NCBI RefSeq assembly: GCF_017498545.1
Contig: NZ_CP071793.1
Location: forward strand, 310,001 to 374,000
DNA: 64,000 nucleotides
DNA from: Sulfidibacter corallicola
GTDB lineage: Bacteria; Acidobacteriota; Holophagae; Acanthopleuribacterales; Acanthopleuribacteraceae
Direction: 5' to 3'
Below the pieces are notes generated by a model. It saw only the letters and a list, made by a program, of their open reading frames with translations. It was not told where the DNA came from and made no database searches. Within the stretch, counting starts at the first letter, position 1. Every line of letters begins with the position of its first letter. A program made the position numbers and the translations under genes. Of this stretch, positions 63,125 through 64,000 are shown in pieces.

Positions 63125-63508
63125 GTACTTCTCCTCTTGCCGTCGATCTCGGACCGACGCGCGCTCCCGCTTCTGCACCTGTGCTCTCCCTTACCCCAAT
63201 GAAACCTGGAATCCCGTCGAAAATCGCGCCGCCCTTCGAGTGTTTCGGCTGCGCGTGCCTCCCCATCATAAGCCGTTTATGCGACCCGTGGAAGCGTGCA
63301 ACGCGCGCCGTTGGTAGCGGCATCTCATCCAAAACTAGCAAGTTCAAAGGGCAGAATGACTTGCCGGTTGTTGCCCGAAGTGGCGATACGCTATAGTTAT
63401 AGGCTGTATTTTTCATCAAAAACTCAAATTCGTTTCCCGAACTCGTGCTCTACTCCGGGAAATCTCGTTTTTACTTTTACGGTTCGGTGTAACTTTGTGG
63501 AGGCATTT
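63125..63508. other. Divergent intergenic region at the right end
   Basis: 384 bases between the U32 gene (minus) and the lipoprotein gene (plus). No credible frame. It is AT-rich from 63390 to 63440 and holds the promoter candidate listed separately. Confidence 0.45.
63368..63397 (+). promoter_or_regulatory. Candidate promoter of the lipoprotein gene
   Basis: TTGTTG at 63368-63373 and TATAGT at 63392-63397 are 18 bases apart, inside an AT-rich stretch 110 bases upstream of the ATG. The match is moderate. Confidence 0.4.
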
Positions 63509-64000
63509 ATGTTCTTTCGTTCCGCCCGATTTCCATCGGCGGCAATCCTGATTTTGGTGGCCATCACGATGTGGACCTGCTCCGATGACGATGAGGGGCC
63601 CAGCGATCCGCTTCCTTCCTTTACCTTTGTCAAGTTCGATGTCACGACCGGGAATCCGGCCGATATTGCGCTTCCCAACGATATTTTGCGCGATCCCGCA
63701 ACCGGGTTGGTCAACCTGCCGCTGGAGGGGGAGCCCTTCGAATCGGCCAACACGCTGCAGGGTTTTTCGACGCTTGCGAACATCATCTTGCCTTTCGAAG
63801 GGGCGGTGGATCCCAGTACGGTATCCGCCGAAACGCTGCCCATCTTCAATACGGCCGCCTTTCCCCCCACACCGGCCAACGTGGCCTATCAAACCGTGAC
63901 CGATCCCGCGACGGGCGCGAGCACCGTCGTCGCGGTGCCGTTGACGCCGTTGGCGCCCGGAACGACCTATATCGGCGTGGTGACCCGCGGGGTTCTCGAC
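63509..64000 (+). CDS. Lipoprotein with bacterial lipase N-terminal-like domain (5' part)
   Basis: 164 codons; the gene continues beyond the right edge. ATG 63509 follows GTGGAGG by about six bases. The N-terminus has a signal peptide ending in the lipobox M-W-T-C24, then an acidic S-D-D-D-E-G stretch, so the mature protein is lipid-anchored. The rest (F-V-K-F-D-V-T-T-G, A-L-P-N-D-I-L-R-D-P-A-T-G, L-N-L-P-L-E-G, N-T-L-Q-G-F-S-T, P-L-A-P-G-T-T-Y-I-G-V-V-T-R-G-V-L) matches the N-terminal domain of the bacterial virulence-factor lipase family. The catalytic domain would lie past the edge. Confidence 0.75.
   Translation, partial: MFFRSARFPSAAILILVAITMWTCSDDDEGPSDPLPSFTFVKFDVTTGNPADIALPNDILRDPATGLVNLPLEGEPFESANTLQGFSTLANIILPFEGAVDPSTVSAETLPIFNTAAFPPTPANVAYQTVTDPATGASTVVAVPLTPLAPGTTYIGVVTRGVLD

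Overview
The window looks like chromosomal DNA of a GC-rich, Gram-negative, respiring bacterium. Outer-membrane features support this: two TonB-dependent receptors, one of the Oar type with an N-terminal carboxypeptidase-regulatory domain; a bat aerotolerance operon; and a secreted IPTL-CTERM protein. Together with Pkn-type Ser/Thr kinases, ECF sigma factors and many TTG/GTG starts, the mix fits Acidobacteriota (a Holophagae/Acanthopleuribacter-like lineage) best. This is an inference from gene content, not from a marker gene. I see no phage, insertion sequence, CRISPR array or plasmid function.

Layout. 1-3.3 kb: a tightly overlapping minus-strand membrane operon (RDD, SpoIIM-like, DUF4129, DUF4350). 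3.5-9.8 kb: a small protein, a helical-plus-receiver protein, a PQQ-type beta-propeller and the Oar-like receptor. 10.5-11.8 kb: a PAS-GGDEF cyclase and a tRNA-Val(CAC) with a good promoter. 12.7-15 kb: the second TonB receptor. 15.7-24.0 kb: the minus-strand moxR-DUF58-batI-like-batA-batB-batC-batD-batE operon. 24.8-29.2 kb: a small TTG-start protein, a secreted beta-propeller, a FAX/metaxin-like GST, an ECF sigma factor with a Cys-containing tail, and a non-coding block holding three copies of a diverged repeat. 29.2-32.7 kb: three glycosyltransferases, probably for a surface glycan. 33.0-39.1 kb: a hypothetical protein, a kinase and small-protein pair with possible roadblock folds, and a MASE1-CHASE-PAS-PAS hybrid histidine kinase. 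39.7-42.0 kb: an ECF sigma, putative anti-sigma and secreted coiled-coil protein operon. 42.2-44.1 kb: an MFS transporter and SufR-like regulator behind a promoter that carries a palindrome. 44.3-51.8 kb: a 2508-residue modular surface protein. 52.4-54.7 kb: short cydAB. 55.2-57.3 kb: a membrane Ser/Thr kinase. 57.6-63.1 kb: an M16 peptidase and a U32 family protein. 63.5 kb to the end: the start of a lipoprotein resembling the N-terminal part of bacterial lipases.

Several genes concern the cell envelope and its surveillance: the bat/MoxR/VWA machinery, receptors, glycan synthesis, the giant surface protein and the ECF system. The rest is signalling by kinases, c-di-GMP and redox sensing. The least explained pieces are the giant repeat protein, the ECF/membrane-protein/coiled-coil operon, the kinase with a possible roadblock module, and the inverted intergenic repeats at 28.6-29.1 kb.
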